In this document: positions 34,412-42,253 of the stretch, piece after piece
Position numbering within the stretch: the first letter of the stretch is position 1
How the letters are laid out: every line of letters begins with the position of its first letter
NCBI GenBank assembly: GCA_004193555.1
Contig: RPGP01000040.1
Location: 1,183,127-1,247,126, forward strand
Reading direction: 5' to 3'
Origin: Desulfobacteraceae bacterium Eth-SRB1
GTDB lineage: Bacteria > Desulfobacterota > Desulfobacteria > Desulfobacterales > ETH-SRB1
Length of the DNA: 64,000 bases
Translations under genes and position numbers: made by a program
The notes under the pieces: generated by a model
Told to the model about the DNA's origin: nothing
What the model saw: only the letters and a program-made list of their open reading frames with translations
Databases searched by the model: none

Positions 34412-35128
34412 TTATTTTATAACATCGCTTAACCTGTCTCTGTTATGATCATAAATGGAATTTGCCAGAGAGGTCAGTTTATCATGAGCAGCTTCGGGTT
34501 TGGGGAGGTTCGGCGGAGGGATAATTTTGAATTTTTCCAAACGGACAGGTGAGAAATGAAGACTTTTTTCAACAGTCCCTATTTCTTCCGGAGTAAAATT
34601 GTCTCCCATAAAATGTTTTTTTTTAATTCCATCAACATCCATGCCTTTCAAAAAGTTCAGAATGGTTAGCAGGTCGTGGTTGGCCTCAAATTTTTTTATG
34701 TTATGATTTACTGCACTGCATTCATCTTCCAGGTTTTCATAATTTTCTCTGTATTTGTCATTCCATGTGCAAAGCCTTCGATATGACTCCATAAGAAGCT
34801 TTTTGAATTTTGACCGGTCGGTGAGGCCATGCACCTTTATAAGCCGGAGCTCTTTTTTGTATTTTGATTCCGTGCCTATCCGGTCTTTGAAAGGGGCCTC
34901 TTTTAACCTAAGCAAACTGATAAATTCATTTATGAACTCAGTCTCACAAAGGAGATCATATGTGCGGGCAAAGCGTCCGTAGAGCCTTTCCTGGAGCTGG
35001 ACCGTATGATCTGCGAGTTCATTCAAATAGTTGATCTGTTCTTCGATCAACCGTCGTTCATAAAGATAATTTTGTACAACCTCCTCTTTGACCTCCTGGG
35101 TCAGGGCGGCGATAAAGTCATCCCGCAT
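34412..35128 (-). CDS. Hypothetical coiled-coil-rich protein
   Basis: A 238-aa soluble protein of unknown function, predicted almost wholly helical (YLYERRLIEEQINYLNELAD; ENYENLEDECSAVNHNIKKF), charged, with a proline-rich patch near the end (KIIPPPNLPKPE). No signal peptide, membrane segment or catalytic motif. It follows the aldehyde oxidoreductase on the same strand but a strong hairpin at 35152-35192 separates them, so it may be expressed separately or by read-through. Confidence 0.65.
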   Translation of the reverse strand: MRDDFIAALTQEVKEEVVQNYLYERRLIEEQINYLNELADHTVQLQERLYGRFARTYDLLCETEFINEFISLLRLKEAPFKDRIGTESKYKKELRLIKVHGLTDRSKFKKLLMESYRRLCTWNDKYRENYENLEDECSAVNHNIKKFEANHDLLTILNFLKGMDVDGIKKKHFMGDNFTPEEIGTVEKSLHFSPVRLEKFKIIPPPNLPKPEAAHDKLTSLANSIYDHNRDRLSDVIK

Positions 35129-35151
35129 GGGTTTTCCTTATATTTTTTACG

Positions 35152-35192
35152 AATTAAACGGGGAAAGATCTCAATCTTCCCCCGTTTAATTA
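35152..35192 (-). terminator. Hairpin terminator after the aldehyde oxidoreductase gene
   Basis: Inverted repeat AATTAAACGGGGAAAGAT / ATCTTCCCCCGTTTAATT with a 4-base loop and A/T flanks, about 20 bp after the AOR stop codon. Confidence 0.65.
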
Positions 35193-35211
35193 AGCTTTAA
35201 CGTTTGCTATA

Positions 35212-36942
35212 CTAAAAATTATAAACCGTGTCCAGTTCTTCGTCTGAAATGTCGAACACCTCGTTGTGTGGCGGGAGCTTTTCCAGCTTAAAGAACTCAG
35301 GCAGCCGGTCATCAACCGATGTGAAGCCTGCTCCCTTGTTAAAATCTCTTTCCATTTTAAGTACCCGTTGCCCCAGAGAAGCGATATCATCACCGGTCAA
35401 TGAAAGACCATATTTTGCGTTGAGCATATCCACAATGGCATTGAATGCATCCGGTATATCCAGAACCGGAAAGGCCACGAACAGGCAAAGACCTGCCGTG
35501 TCAATGGCAGCGGTTGCTATCTGGAGATCCCTGGACAATTTAACCTGCCCTTCCGCTTTCAAAGGATCTACATCGCCACCTACTTTCATTATGTTGGTTG
35601 CTACAGCATACCCTGCAGTATGGTCGGCCCCCATTGTTGAAGTGGCATAGGTTACGCCAACACCCTTAACAGCCCTGGGGTCATAGGCCGGGAGGGCCTG
35701 GTTTTTAACGACAGGAACCCGCCTTACTCCAAATGCCTTTCCAACCACTGCCGCTCCTGATCCTAAAATTCGCCCCAGGGGTGTTCCCTTGCCGATTTGC
35801 GCCATGAGTTCCTCGGCTCCGGCCGCGTCCCCGAATTCTTTGACCCCGCCTTCCATGGCTACTGCAATTGCATTGCCTGTTTCAATGGTATCAATTCCGA
35901 TGTCGTCGCAGGCACGGTCCATTCGCGCAATAGCTTCTAAATCATCGATCTCGCAATTGGGACCCAATGCCCAGACCGTCTCATACTCAGGCCATTTGGA
36001 CAGATATTCGCCGTTTTTATCGAGGTAAGTGCCTGAACACTTAATAATGCAGCCGGTCATACACCCCTGGGTGGGCTCACCTTTTCGCTCAAGTGTAATC
36101 CTGTTTAAAGTTTCTCCTCCTACTTTGTCGGCGGTTTCAAAGCGCCCTGATCTGAAATTTCGCGTGGGAAGACCGCCAGCCTCGTTGATAATGTTTATAA
36201 GCACATCTGTTCCATAGGTCGGAAGACCCTGGCCTGTTACAGCGTGTTCTGTCAAGGCCTTTGCAAACCGTTTTGCGGCTTCACTGAACGCCTCTTTGTC
36301 AGCGAGTGGCGCCATTTCAGTATCTGACGGATCGATAATAATTGCTTTGAGACCCTTGGAACCCATAACAGCGCCCAGGCCTCCTCGACCCGCATGACGC
36401 GTGGGGCGAACTTCCTTGTCTGTAAAGGCTACGCTTGCAGCCCCTAATTTCCATTCGCCTGCCTGGCCGATACTCACAAAGCCCGTTTTTTCACCAAATT
36501 CATTTTTCAGCTTATCTATTGTTGCATAGTTTCCCATGCCTTTGAGATCGTCAGCAGGGGATAATTCCTGTTTTTCTTTGCTGACAAACAGCTTATACAA
36601 TTTCCCATCTTCAGGCAGGCCCTCAATTACTACGGCTGAAATCCCAAGCCTGGATAGATACCCGCCTGCCTGGCCGCCTGAATTGGCCTCCTTGATGCCT
36701 CCGGTCAGGGGACTCTTAGCCCCTACGGAAATTCTGCCGGAGTTGGCGCATTTGGTGCCTCCTAACAAGCCGGGGGCAAAAATAAGTTTGTTGTTCGGCC
36801 CGATAGGGGAGCAGGTCGGCTCCACCTCGTTTAACAGGATTGCGGAAGTTAATCCTCTTCCTCCAAGACCTTGATAAGCGTCAGGGACGTCTTCTTTTTT
36901 GACCGAAAGGTCAGACATGTTTACCCGAATAATCTTAAACAT
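35212..36942 (-). CDS. Aldehyde:ferredoxin oxidoreductase, tungsten-pterin
   Basis: A 576-aa AOR-family enzyme that interconverts aldehydes and carboxylic acids using a bis-molybdopterin tungsten centre and one [4Fe-4S] cluster. N-domain features: GGRGLTSAILLNEVEP, LIFAPGLLGGTKCANSGRIS, RPTRHAGRGGLGAVMGSKGL (pterin contacts). Cluster Cys are in GCMTGCIIKCSG and TAGLCLFVAF. Slightly shorter than the 605-aa Pyrococcus enzyme but within family range. The divergent MoaD-MoaD-ThiF genes probably help make or tailor its pterin cofactor. The start has a strong AAAGGAGG site. The aldehyde substrate cannot be read from sequence. Confidence 0.92.
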   Translation of the reverse strand: MFKIIRVNMSDLSVKKEDVPDAYQGLGGRGLTSAILLNEVEPTCSPIGPNNKLIFAPGLLGGTKCANSGRISVGAKSPLTGGIKEANSGGQAGGYLSRLGISAVVIEGLPEDGKLYKLFVSKEKQELSPADDLKGMGNYATIDKLKNEFGEKTGFVSIGQAGEWKLGAASVAFTDKEVRPTRHAGRGGLGAVMGSKGLKAIIIDPSDTEMAPLADKEAFSEAAKRFAKALTEHAVTGQGLPTYGTDVLINIINEAGGLPTRNFRSGRFETADKVGGETLNRITLERKGEPTQGCMTGCIIKCSGTYLDKNGEYLSKWPEYETVWALGPNCEIDDLEAIARMDRACDDIGIDTIETGNAIAVAMEGGVKEFGDAAGAEELMAQIGKGTPLGRILGSGAAVVGKAFGVRRVPVVKNQALPAYDPRAVKGVGVTYATSTMGADHTAGYAVATNIMKVGGDVDPLKAEGQVKLSRDLQIATAAIDTAGLCLFVAFPVLDIPDAFNAIVDMLNAKYGLSLTGDDIASLGQRVLKMERDFNKGAGFTSVDDRLPEFFKLEKLPPHNEVFDISDEELDTVYNF

Positions 36943-37376
36943 AGCAACCTCCTTTCTTTTAGAAGTAAAGTATTAGAGATATTTTTTAAACATGTCATAA
37001 AAAAAGTATTATCGCAAGGTAAAACAATAAAAAATCAAAGAGATAGTTCAACCTTGACATAATAATTTATCTTTATGATAATTTAGATATGATGAATTCG
37101 TAAAAGTCGAATTCATCAAGTGTTAGGTGTTAAGTGTTAGGTGTTAAGATAAAACATTTAATTGTCATATCAAATACTTAACATCTAACACTTAACACAT
37201 TTCGCAAATAGCAATTTTTTGACTTTCAAATAACTAAATCATAATCTTTTGATATGACAAGTTATTTTCGATTACAGTGTCGCAAAGCGGTATAACTTAG
37301 CTTTTTACGAGACCATCATTGTTAACTTTTTTATTTCCGAGCCTGCTTTTATAAAAATTTATCAGGATAGATACAA
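36943..37376. repeat. Divergent intergenic region with GTTAGGT-family inverted repeat
   Basis: No gene. It contains a promoter-like sequence and a GTTAGGTGTTAAGT/ACTTAACATCTAACAC inverted repeat with 7-bp period (37119-37199), preceded by the motif TTCGTAAAAGTCGAATTC that also accompanies this family at 43587 and 48108. Confidence 0.75.
37054..37082 (+). promoter_or_regulatory. Promoter-like sequence upstream of the MoaD-ThiF genes
   Basis: TTGACA (37054-37059), 17-bp spacer, GATAAT (37077-37082). It is nearly 300 bp before the first gene, with the repeat element between, so the link is tentative. Confidence 0.45.
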
Positions 37377-37616
37377 ATGTCATTGAAAATTCTTCTAAGT
37401 TCAAGTCTGCGGAAATATATCTCAGGCTATGACCCGGCAAAAGGGATGAGTTTTTCCGTGGATGAGGAAATAACAGTGGAAGAGTTATGCGAACGGATAA
37501 ACATTCCGTGTGATAAAATAAAAATAATTATGGTGAACGGGAAGAGTAAACCCATGGATCATGTGTTAAAAGGCGATGAGCGGGTGGGGCTTTTCCCGCC
37601 CATAGGAGGGGGTTAA
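37377..37616 (+). CDS. MoaD/ThiS-family ubiquitin-like sulfur carrier
   Basis: A 79-aa beta-grasp protein ending VGLFPPIGGG; the terminal Gly-Gly is what an E1-like enzyme adenylates and thiocarboxylates in molybdopterin or thiamine synthesis. The motif DHVLKGDERVGLFPP is typical of MoaD-like carriers. The ThiF/MoeB-type E1 is encoded two genes downstream, and the tungsten enzyme AOR is divergently encoded, so tungstopterin synthesis is the likely role. Confidence 0.82.
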   Translation: MSLKILLSSSLRKYISGYDPAKGMSFSVDEEITVEELCERINIPCDKIKIIMVNGKSKPMDHVLKGDERVGLFPPIGGG

Positions 37617-37617
37617 T

Positions 37618-37962
37618 ATGACAACCGCTAACAAACCGCACAGCATAAGTATTCGCGTATTTGGTTTCCTCCGTCGCTACATGGATGAGCAGGGACTTTC
37701 ATATGCCTTTGATAAAGATATCAAGCCCAAAGGCGAGACAGCGTATGATATTGCTGTGGAACTTCATATCCCTCCGGAAGAAATCGAAGGGGTCTTCTTG
37801 AACGGAAGCGTAAAAAATATCTACGATTCCGTGTTCCCCGGCGACCGCGTGGCTTTTATTCCTTATGGGACACCAGGGCCATACCGTGTTTTTCTGGGCA
37901 TGGTTAGGGAAAATGTTAAGCGTGCGCGCCGTGAGAAAAGTATGGCAAACATAGAGGCTTAA
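37618..37962 (+). CDS. Second MoaD/ThiS-like protein with extended, non-GG C-terminus
   Basis: A 114-aa protein sharing the beta-grasp pattern (VFLNGSVKNIYDSVFPGDRV) with the preceding carrier. Where the family normally stops with Gly-Gly it continues IPYGTPGPYRVFLGMVREN and ends MANIEA. It therefore lacks the usual activation tail and might be a structural or regulatory partner, or need processing. It begins one base after the stop of the first carrier gene and ends two bases before the E1 gene. Confidence 0.72.
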   Translation: MTTANKPHSISIRVFGFLRRYMDEQGLSYAFDKDIKPKGETAYDIAVELHIPPEEIEGVFLNGSVKNIYDSVFPGDRVAFIPYGTPGPYRVFLGMVRENVKRARREKSMANIEA

Positions 37963-37964
37963 AA

Positions 37965-38849
37965 GTGAGCGCCAAAAAGCAGATAAATATACAAAAACTT
38001 ATTCGCTCAAAGTCTAAAAAAGCCGGGGATGCGGCAGGCCGTGAGGCGCTGGTTTTAGAGGATGCGCATGCCCTGAAAATCGCAAAGGAATGTGGCTGCA
38101 AAGTATATGACGTTTATGTAAACGCTCTGAAAGAGGGAATTTGTCCGTACCGATACCTCCGTAACAGGGAGACCATATCGCTTAAGGAACAACTCAGGTT
38201 GGCAGAGTCCAGGGTGGCTGTGATCGGCGCCGGCGGGCTGGGCGGACAGGTTATTTTATTGCTGGCCAGGATAGGGATCGGACATCTGGTAATTGTTGAT
38301 AGAGACGTATTTGAAGAAACAAATCTGAATCGCCAGGCCCTGTGCAGTAATAATACTTTAGGCAAATCAAAAGCCAAAGAAGCGCTTGCCGCTGTGGGAG
38401 CTGTTAATCCAAGCGTTAAGGTGTCAGCCTATCCGGTAAAGCTGGACTTCTCCAATGCATTTGAAATGCTGTCCGGTTCGGATGTGATTGTAGATGGTCT
38501 GGACAACATATCTGATCGGTTTGTCCTGGAAGAAGTATGCAAGAAGTTGGGTATTCCTCTAATACACGGAGCATTAGCGGGTTTCGAGGGCAGGGTAATG
38601 ACCATTTTTCCTGATGATCCTGGTCTGAAGAATCTCTATGGCAATAAAAAGGCAAATAAAAACAGCTCAAAAAGTCCTGAGGCTGTTCTTGGTATTCCTG
38701 CCCTAACCCCTTGCCTGATTGCAACCCTGCAGGCCATGGAGGTTCTCAAGATCATTCTCAAGCGAGGGGAAATTTTCAAAAATGCAATGCTTTATGTGGA
38801 CTTAGAGACCGGACTGATGAATGATTTTGTCTTTGAAAAGAATGAATAA
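37965..38849 (+). CDS. ThiF/MoeB/HesA-family E1-like adenylyltransferase
   Basis: A 294-aa E1-like enzyme. After an N-terminal extension (about 1-75) comes the Rossmann ATP-binding loop VIGAGGLGGQVILLLARIGIG, VDRDVFEETNLNRQALC (with the catalytic Asn/Arg/Gln set) and DGLDNISDRFVLEEVC, the standard ThiF/MoeB core. I do not see the two CxxC zinc motifs of MoeB near the C-terminus. It should adenylate the C-terminal Gly of the carrier protein encoded upstream. GTG start. Together the three genes form a tight operon. Confidence 0.87.
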   Translation: MSAKKQINIQKLIRSKSKKAGDAAGREALVLEDAHALKIAKECGCKVYDVYVNALKEGICPYRYLRNRETISLKEQLRLAESRVAVIGAGGLGGQVILLLARIGIGHLVIVDRDVFEETNLNRQALCSNNTLGKSKAKEALAAVGAVNPSVKVSAYPVKLDFSNAFEMLSGSDVIVDGLDNISDRFVLEEVCKKLGIPLIHGALAGFEGRVMTIFPDDPGLKNLYGNKKANKNSSKSPEAVLGIPALTPCLIATLQAMEVLKIILKRGEIFKNAMLYVDLETGLMNDFVFEKNE

Positions 38850-38934
38850 TAGGATTAAAGGATTGGATGATTGGATGAACAAAATGTTTACACAATCTGC
38901 GGGAATCGGCGTAATCTGTGGATGGGATTGAGAA

Positions 38935-39837
38935 TTGGAAAACTTTATTATTACTATATGTTATTTAATTATCGGCATGGGCTTGCGACGGGTGTCAAAA
39001 TTTCCCAAAGAATCTGCCAACGTCCTGAACCTGTTTGTTATTTATGTTTCACTTCCGGCTCTCATACTTTTAGAGGTTCCGGAACTGACGTTTTCGAAAC
39101 AATTGTTAGTGCCAACCTTGATGCCCTGGGGAATTCTGCTGTTTTCCGCCGTATTGGTTCTTATTTTAGCCCGTATAATGGGCTGGGATAAAAGTGTTAC
39201 AGGCTCACTGTTATTGCTTGTGCCGCTGGGCAATACATCCTTTCTCGGCATCCCGATGGTAAAGGCATTCTTTGGTGAATCCGGCATTCCTTATGCGATT
39301 TTCTATGACCAGTTTGGTTCCTTTCTTGCTCTTGCAACTTACGGCACAGTAATCCTGGCTTATTATGGTGGGAACGAAAAGCCTAAACTCAAAAGTGTTG
39401 TCTGGCGCACTATAACTTTTCCGCCGTTTATTGCTTTACTGTTGGCCATACTGGCGCTAAAAGGTTTTTCCTATCCGACACCGGCAAAAACACTGCTTAT
39501 ATCTTTAGCGGCAACCCTCGTGCCGGTAGTTATGGTTGCTGTTGGATTTCATCTGCGTTTAAAACTTAGTGCAAGCGTGATAAAGCCTTTGGGCGCGGGA
39601 TTGTTGATAAAACTTGTTATTGCGCCGGCAGCCGCATTGCTTATGTGTACTATGTTAAATCTTGATGGCCAGGCTGCAAGAGTGTCAATCTTCGAGGCTG
39701 GAATGCCGCCAATGGTATCCGCAGGCGCTTTAGCCATTATTGGAGGCTTGTCGCCGCGCTTGACAGCCGCTTTAGTGGGGTTTGGCGTGCTGATGTCTTT
39801 TATAACTCTTCCTATCTTGTATGGTTTTTTGGGATAA
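38935..39837 (+). CDS. AEC (auxin efflux carrier) family transporter
   Basis: A 300-aa integral membrane protein with about ten hydrophobic segments in the two 5-TM halves of the AEC/MleP family. Recognisable pieces are LLVPLGNTSFLGIPMVKAFFG near the end of the first half and SIFEAGMPPMVSAGALA in the second half. Members export or import organic anions such as malate; the substrate is unknown here. It starts with TTG and lies 85 bp after the E1-like gene. An alternative start within the first helix cannot be excluded. Confidence 0.85.
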   Translation: MENFIITICYLIIGMGLRRVSKFPKESANVLNLFVIYVSLPALILLEVPELTFSKQLLVPTLMPWGILLFSAVLVLILARIMGWDKSVTGSLLLLVPLGNTSFLGIPMVKAFFGESGIPYAIFYDQFGSFLALATYGTVILAYYGGNEKPKLKSVVWRTITFPPFIALLLAILALKGFSYPTPAKTLLISLAATLVPVVMVAVGFHLRLKLSASVIKPLGAGLLIKLVIAPAAALLMCTMLNLDGQAARVSIFEAGMPPMVSAGALAIIGGLSPRLTAALVGFGVLMSFITLPILYGFLG

Positions 39838-39907
39838 AAGGATGTTTCCTGTATGGTCCGAACACCCAAATAACTCACGACCAGATATCGCCACAGGGAA
39901 TAAAATT

Positions 39908-40249
39908 ATGAAACCAATACACCCGGGACGTATTCTTAAGCGTGAAATTACAGCGCGCGGGCTTTCGGCCAATAAGCTCGCTCTATCATTGCGTGTGCCT
40001 TCAGGACGCATTACTCAAATACTTAATGCCAAGCGTGGTATTACTGCGGAAACAGCGTTGCGGTTTTCCCGTTATTTTGGTAACAGCGCCCGTTTTTGGA
40101 TGAACCTTCAAACCAGATACGAGTTGGCTGTGACTGAACGTGAGATTGGCAAGAAACTCAATATCGAAGTCGAACAGGCGCCTGCGTTTCCGCTTTCGGC
40201 GGGGCTGCAGCGAGATTACAATTCATTAATATCAAACAGCCTGCAATAA
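39908..40249 (+). CDS. HigA-family antitoxin-like regulator without toxin
   Basis: About 113 aa with the HigA layout: MKPIHPGRILKREITARGLS, HTH (ANKLALSLRVPSGRITQILN), AKRGITAETALRFSRYFG and FWMNLQTRYELA. No HigB gene is adjacent on either side, so it is an orphan antitoxin or repressor. I start it at the internal ATG preceding the family N-terminus; the longer frame overlaps the transporter gene. Its 3' end overlaps the convergent MBL-fold gene by 34 bp. Confidence 0.85.
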   Translation: MKPIHPGRILKREITARGLSANKLALSLRVPSGRITQILNAKRGITAETALRFSRYFGNSARFWMNLQTRYELAVTEREIGKKLNIEVEQAPAFPLSAGLQRDYNSLISNSLQ

Positions 40250-40944
40250 CCGTGTCCGGGATAGATGTGCTTTATGCCCTGCATGTTTTTTATTTTAATA
40301 ATCGAATCTTTCTGATCCTTCCTGCTTGCCACAAAGGTGTTGTTTACCAGTTTATCTTTTATCACCACAATAAAATCTCCGGTAACAAGTATGCCGCTGT
40401 CCTGCTCAAAAAAGGAAACCGAATCAGGCCTGTGCCCCGGAGTAGGTATTGTAAGAAAGCCCGGCAGAACCTCTTCTTTGCCGGAGAAGAATATTAACCG
40501 ATCTAAAGGAAACCCCTTTTTAAATGGCGTTCCATAAAGTCCACCTTGATATAGGTCCCTGAAATATGGAACATAGCCGTATTCTTTCATGCAAGGTAGG
40601 AGTATTGCAATATAATCGGCAAGGGAAGGATACGGAATGCGCTTTTTTCCCGTAACAAAGGGCTTAGCCTTTTCATGCATCCGGATTTGACAATCTTTAA
40701 AAACACTCCTTAGATTTATCCATCCTGAAACATGATCCACATGAAAATGGGTGCAGACAATGCGCTTTAAAGGTTGTAACGGGTGCAGGATATCAATAAG
40801 GGCTTTGCTGTCAGACGGCATGCCGCAGTCAATAAGAAATGTTGCATTTTGTCTTTTATCTTCGATTATATAAATATTGCTGGTTTTTCCCCGGTACTGG
40901 TGTATAACCCGATCATGTGTCAGTTTCTGACTTTTTGTAATCAT
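40216..40944 (-). CDS. MBL-fold metallo-hydrolase
   Basis: A 242-aa metallo-beta-lactamase-fold protein. The zinc-binding motif THFHVDHVSGW (HxHxDH), the second His in TPGHRPDSVSFF, the Asp in VTGDFIVV and the final His in IYPGHGY are all present, so a binuclear metal site is expected. It is glyoxalase-II/quorum-hydrolase-like in general shape; substrate unknown. It is convergent with and overlaps the HigA-like gene. Confidence 0.88.
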   Translation of the reverse strand: MITKSQKLTHDRVIHQYRGKTSNIYIIEDKRQNATFLIDCGMPSDSKALIDILHPLQPLKRIVCTHFHVDHVSGWINLRSVFKDCQIRMHEKAKPFVTGKKRIPYPSLADYIAILLPCMKEYGYVPYFRDLYQGGLYGTPFKKGFPLDRLIFFSGKEEVLPGFLTIPTPGHRPDSVSFFEQDSGILVTGDFIVVIKDKLVNNTFVASRKDQKDSIIKIKNMQGIKHIYPGHGYCRLFDINEL

Positions 40945-41266
40945 TTTTACTCCATTACAGGTCGGGAGAGCTTAAACTTTGGCTTCATCTATCCCGATGG
41001 AATGATATAATTCTTGCGTTTTTATTAAAAATGATGCTTTATTAATATTCGACAGAAATCAAGAAATAATTGGCGTCCTTCATTCACAAGTTTACATTTT
41101 TTTCCGGAATGGGATGTATTATCGAGTTGAAAGCCGGATGCCAAAACTGGAAATTTGAAATTAGATAATGCATCTATATACTTCTATTTTTCCCAATTTC
41201 AAGTTTTCCTGCCAAAATTCCTGCCTGCGGGGCAGGCAAAAACTAATATTTTTCAAAGGTTTTATA
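40945..41266. repeat. Intergenic region with dispersed repeats
   Basis: No gene. GGCGTCCTTCATTCACAAG (about 41070-41090) is an inverted copy of a sequence at about 52932-52962. A GGAAATT-type repeat pair (AACTGGAAATTTGAAATTAG and CCCAATTTCAAGTTTTCC) spans about 41143-41205, followed by the small palindrome CCTGCCTGCGGGGCAGGC. Confidence 0.6.
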
Positions 41267-42241
41267 ATGATTATAGATGAAGCTATTGAGGTTCTCAAGA
41301 TAGAGGCCGAAGGTATACTTAAGCTGGCAGATCGAATTGATGACAGTTTCCAGAAGATGATAGATCTTATTTTTAATGCCAAAGGACGCGTGATTGTTGG
41401 TGGAATAGGGAAATCCGGAATAGTGGGTCGTAAAATTGTTGCTACTTTGAACAGCACCGGAACAAGGTCATTGTTTTTACATCCTGTTGAAGCCATGCAT
41501 GGAGATCTCGGCATTGTCAGCAGGAATGATATCTTTCTTCCTCTTTCAAACAGCGGTGAAACCGATGAACTTAATATTCTTGTCTCGAGTATCAGAAGGA
41601 TAGGGTGCATTGTTATAGCCTTTACAGGTGATAAGAATTCAACACTGGCAAAGAATAGTGACATAGTTATCGATGTAGGCGTAGAAAGGGAAGCATGCCC
41701 TTTTGGCCTTGCCCCAACTGCAAGCACTACCGCTCTTCTGGCCATGGGTGATGCTCTTGCCGTTGTGCTTATCAACAAGAAACAGTTTAAACCAAGCGAT
41801 TTTAAAAAGATCCACCCTGGCGGCATGTTGGGTCAGCGGCTTTCCAGCAAAGTTAAGGACATAATGTTAACCGGAGAATCGGTTCCTCTTGTTTCTGTTG
41901 GAGCATACATGAATGAGGCAATAAAGATAATTGATCGCTTTGAGTTAGGTACGGTGATTGTCGTAAGGGATGATAATATCCTTGCAGGCATAATTACAGA
42001 TGGCGACATAAGGCGTTGTGTTGCAAAGAAAAGGCCTGTTTATGAGTTGCCTGTAAAAGATGTCATGTCAAAGAAACCCCGGACCGTTGGCCCGGATTCC
42101 CCGGCCTATGACGCTCTTAACATAATGGAACGACATGAGATTACAATACTTCCCATAACCGATTTATCAGGGAAGGTTGTGGGGATTTTGCATTTGCATG
42201 ATATATTGGGGAAGGGTGATTTCAAGTTTAATGGGGTATAA
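41267..42241 (+). CDS. kdsD: D-arabinose 5-phosphate isomerase (KdsD/KpsF family)
   Basis: About 324 aa. The SIS domain (about 30-180: VGGIGKSGIVGRKIVATLNSTG, LSNSGETDELNIL, PTASTTALLAMGDALA) converts ribulose 5-phosphate to arabinose 5-phosphate, the first step to Kdo for lipopolysaccharide. Two CBS domains (about 205-265 and 270-324; AGIITDGDIRRCV, VVGILHLHDIL) follow. The family length is 320-330 aa, which supports the internal ATG at 41267 rather than the longer frame. A Kdo transferase gene (waaA) lies nearby, consistent with LPS assembly. Confidence 0.92.
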   Translation: MIIDEAIEVLKIEAEGILKLADRIDDSFQKMIDLIFNAKGRVIVGGIGKSGIVGRKIVATLNSTGTRSLFLHPVEAMHGDLGIVSRNDIFLPLSNSGETDELNILVSSIRRIGCIVIAFTGDKNSTLAKNSDIVIDVGVEREACPFGLAPTASTTALLAMGDALAVVLINKKQFKPSDFKKIHPGGMLGQRLSSKVKDIMLTGESVPLVSVGAYMNEAIKIIDRFELGTVIVVRDDNILAGIITDGDIRRCVAKKRPVYELPVKDVMSKKPRTVGPDSPAYDALNIMERHEITILPITDLSGKVVGILHLHDILGKGDFKFNGV

Positions 42242-42253
42242 AAAGAGGATATC

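Noticed and set aside
35228-36874. Plus-strand Ser/Pro-rich ORFs opposite the aldehyde oxidoreductase
   Set aside because: Composition typical of antisense frames of a conserved gene; no ribosome-binding sites or families.
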